This document shows, one piece after another, positions 12,731 to 13,029 of a DNA stretch of 13,029 nt; position 1 is the first letter of the stretch, and every line of letters begins with the position of its first letter. A program made the position numbers and the translations under genes. A model generated the notes under the pieces. It ran no database searches and was not told the origin of the DNA. It saw only the letters and a program-made list of their open reading frames with translations. Source of the DNA: Alistipes sp. (GTDB lineage Bacteria; Bacteroidota; Bacteroidia; Bacteroidales; Rikenellaceae); the NCBI GenBank assembly GCA_017380275.1, contig JAFOEH010000292.1, forward strand, positions 1 through 13,029, read 5' to 3'.

Positions 12731-13029
12731 TTATCGTATGCGGTCGAGCGATTTCACCAGCATCTCGTCGTGGAAGATGGCGCGCATAGCCAGGTAATCC
12801 AGAATAATCGACACGAGCGGGAAGATCATAGCGATGCGGAAGCCCTGCGTGTGGAACTCCAGCTCGGCAAACATGCGGTTGCTCAGGTAGTAATACAATC
12901 CAGCGAAGATAATCGAGCCGATAAGCAACACCAACTCCACAGCGCACAAACGAATCTGCAACTGACGATTCTTAAAGAGGAATATATTTACCAGCGGGAT
13001 GATGGTTGCCAGCGACATCACGATGCCCA
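12731..13029 (-). CDS. DUF4293 family membrane protein, C-terminal part
   Basis: Only the C-terminal ~99 residues are in the window; the frame is still open at the right edge, so the gene is partial and its start lies outside. Three hydrophobic segments are visible (SLATIIPLVNIFLF, a stretch around VELVLLIGSIIFAGLYYYL, and IAMIFPLVSIILDYLAM). Between them is the KNRQLQIRLC turn, and the chain ends in HDEMLVKSLDRIR. This pattern of a four-helix inner-membrane protein with that C-terminal tail matches DUF4293, a Bacteroidetes family of unknown function. Nothing can be said about its promoter. Confidence 0.82.
   Translation of the reverse strand, partial: GIVMSLATIIPLVNIFLFKNRQLQIRLCAVELVLLIGSIIFAGLYYYLSNRMFAELEFHTQGFRIAMIFPLVSIILDYLAMRAIFHDEMLVKSLDRIR

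Overview
The window looks like a gut Bacteroidales chromosome segment, most like Alistipes/Rikenellaceae (inferred). Seen directly: promoters with the Bacteroidetes -7 element TAnnTTTG, little Shine-Dalgarno sequence before starts, many lipoprotein signal peptides, and moderately GC-rich genes separated by AT-rich gaps. Families typical of the phylum are present (DUF5106, BACON, DUF4293, GH125, GH109). There are no RNA genes, insertion sequences, phage genes or CRISPR arrays, and no gene-free stretch longer than about 190 bases.

Left end (1-1384): the first ~130 bases encode a short piece of an L-fucose isomerase-like protein. It runs abruptly, in another frame, into the C-terminal thioredoxin-like part of a DUF5106 protein. 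The join looks artificial or rearranged. A rubrerythrin with an N-terminal rubredoxin domain follows, with its own consensus promoter and a strong terminator.

Middle left (1403-5877): a minus-strand GH125 alpha-1,6-mannosidase lipoprotein is divergent from a plus-strand cluster of ispG (isoprenoid precursor synthesis), recO (recombinational repair) and a small exported protein of unknown function. A compact inverted-repeat element and a bidirectional terminator follow the cluster.

Middle right (5894-10285): a minus-strand GH109/oxidoreductase lipoprotein with its own promoter comes first. Beyond it is an apparent three-gene minus-strand operon: an aldo/keto reductase with a signal peptide, a small exported NTF2/SnoaL-like protein and a DUF418 membrane protein. 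This operon is the best candidate for an undescribed envelope system, because two of its products are exported and the third is polytopic.

Right end (10327-13029): a BACON-domain lipoprotein with a long Asp/Asn/Gly linker is followed one base later by a secreted endonuclease/exonuclease/phosphatase-family enzyme. They probably form a cell-surface phosphoester- or nucleic-acid-processing pair. The window ends inside a DUF4293 membrane protein gene, which has a terminator after it.
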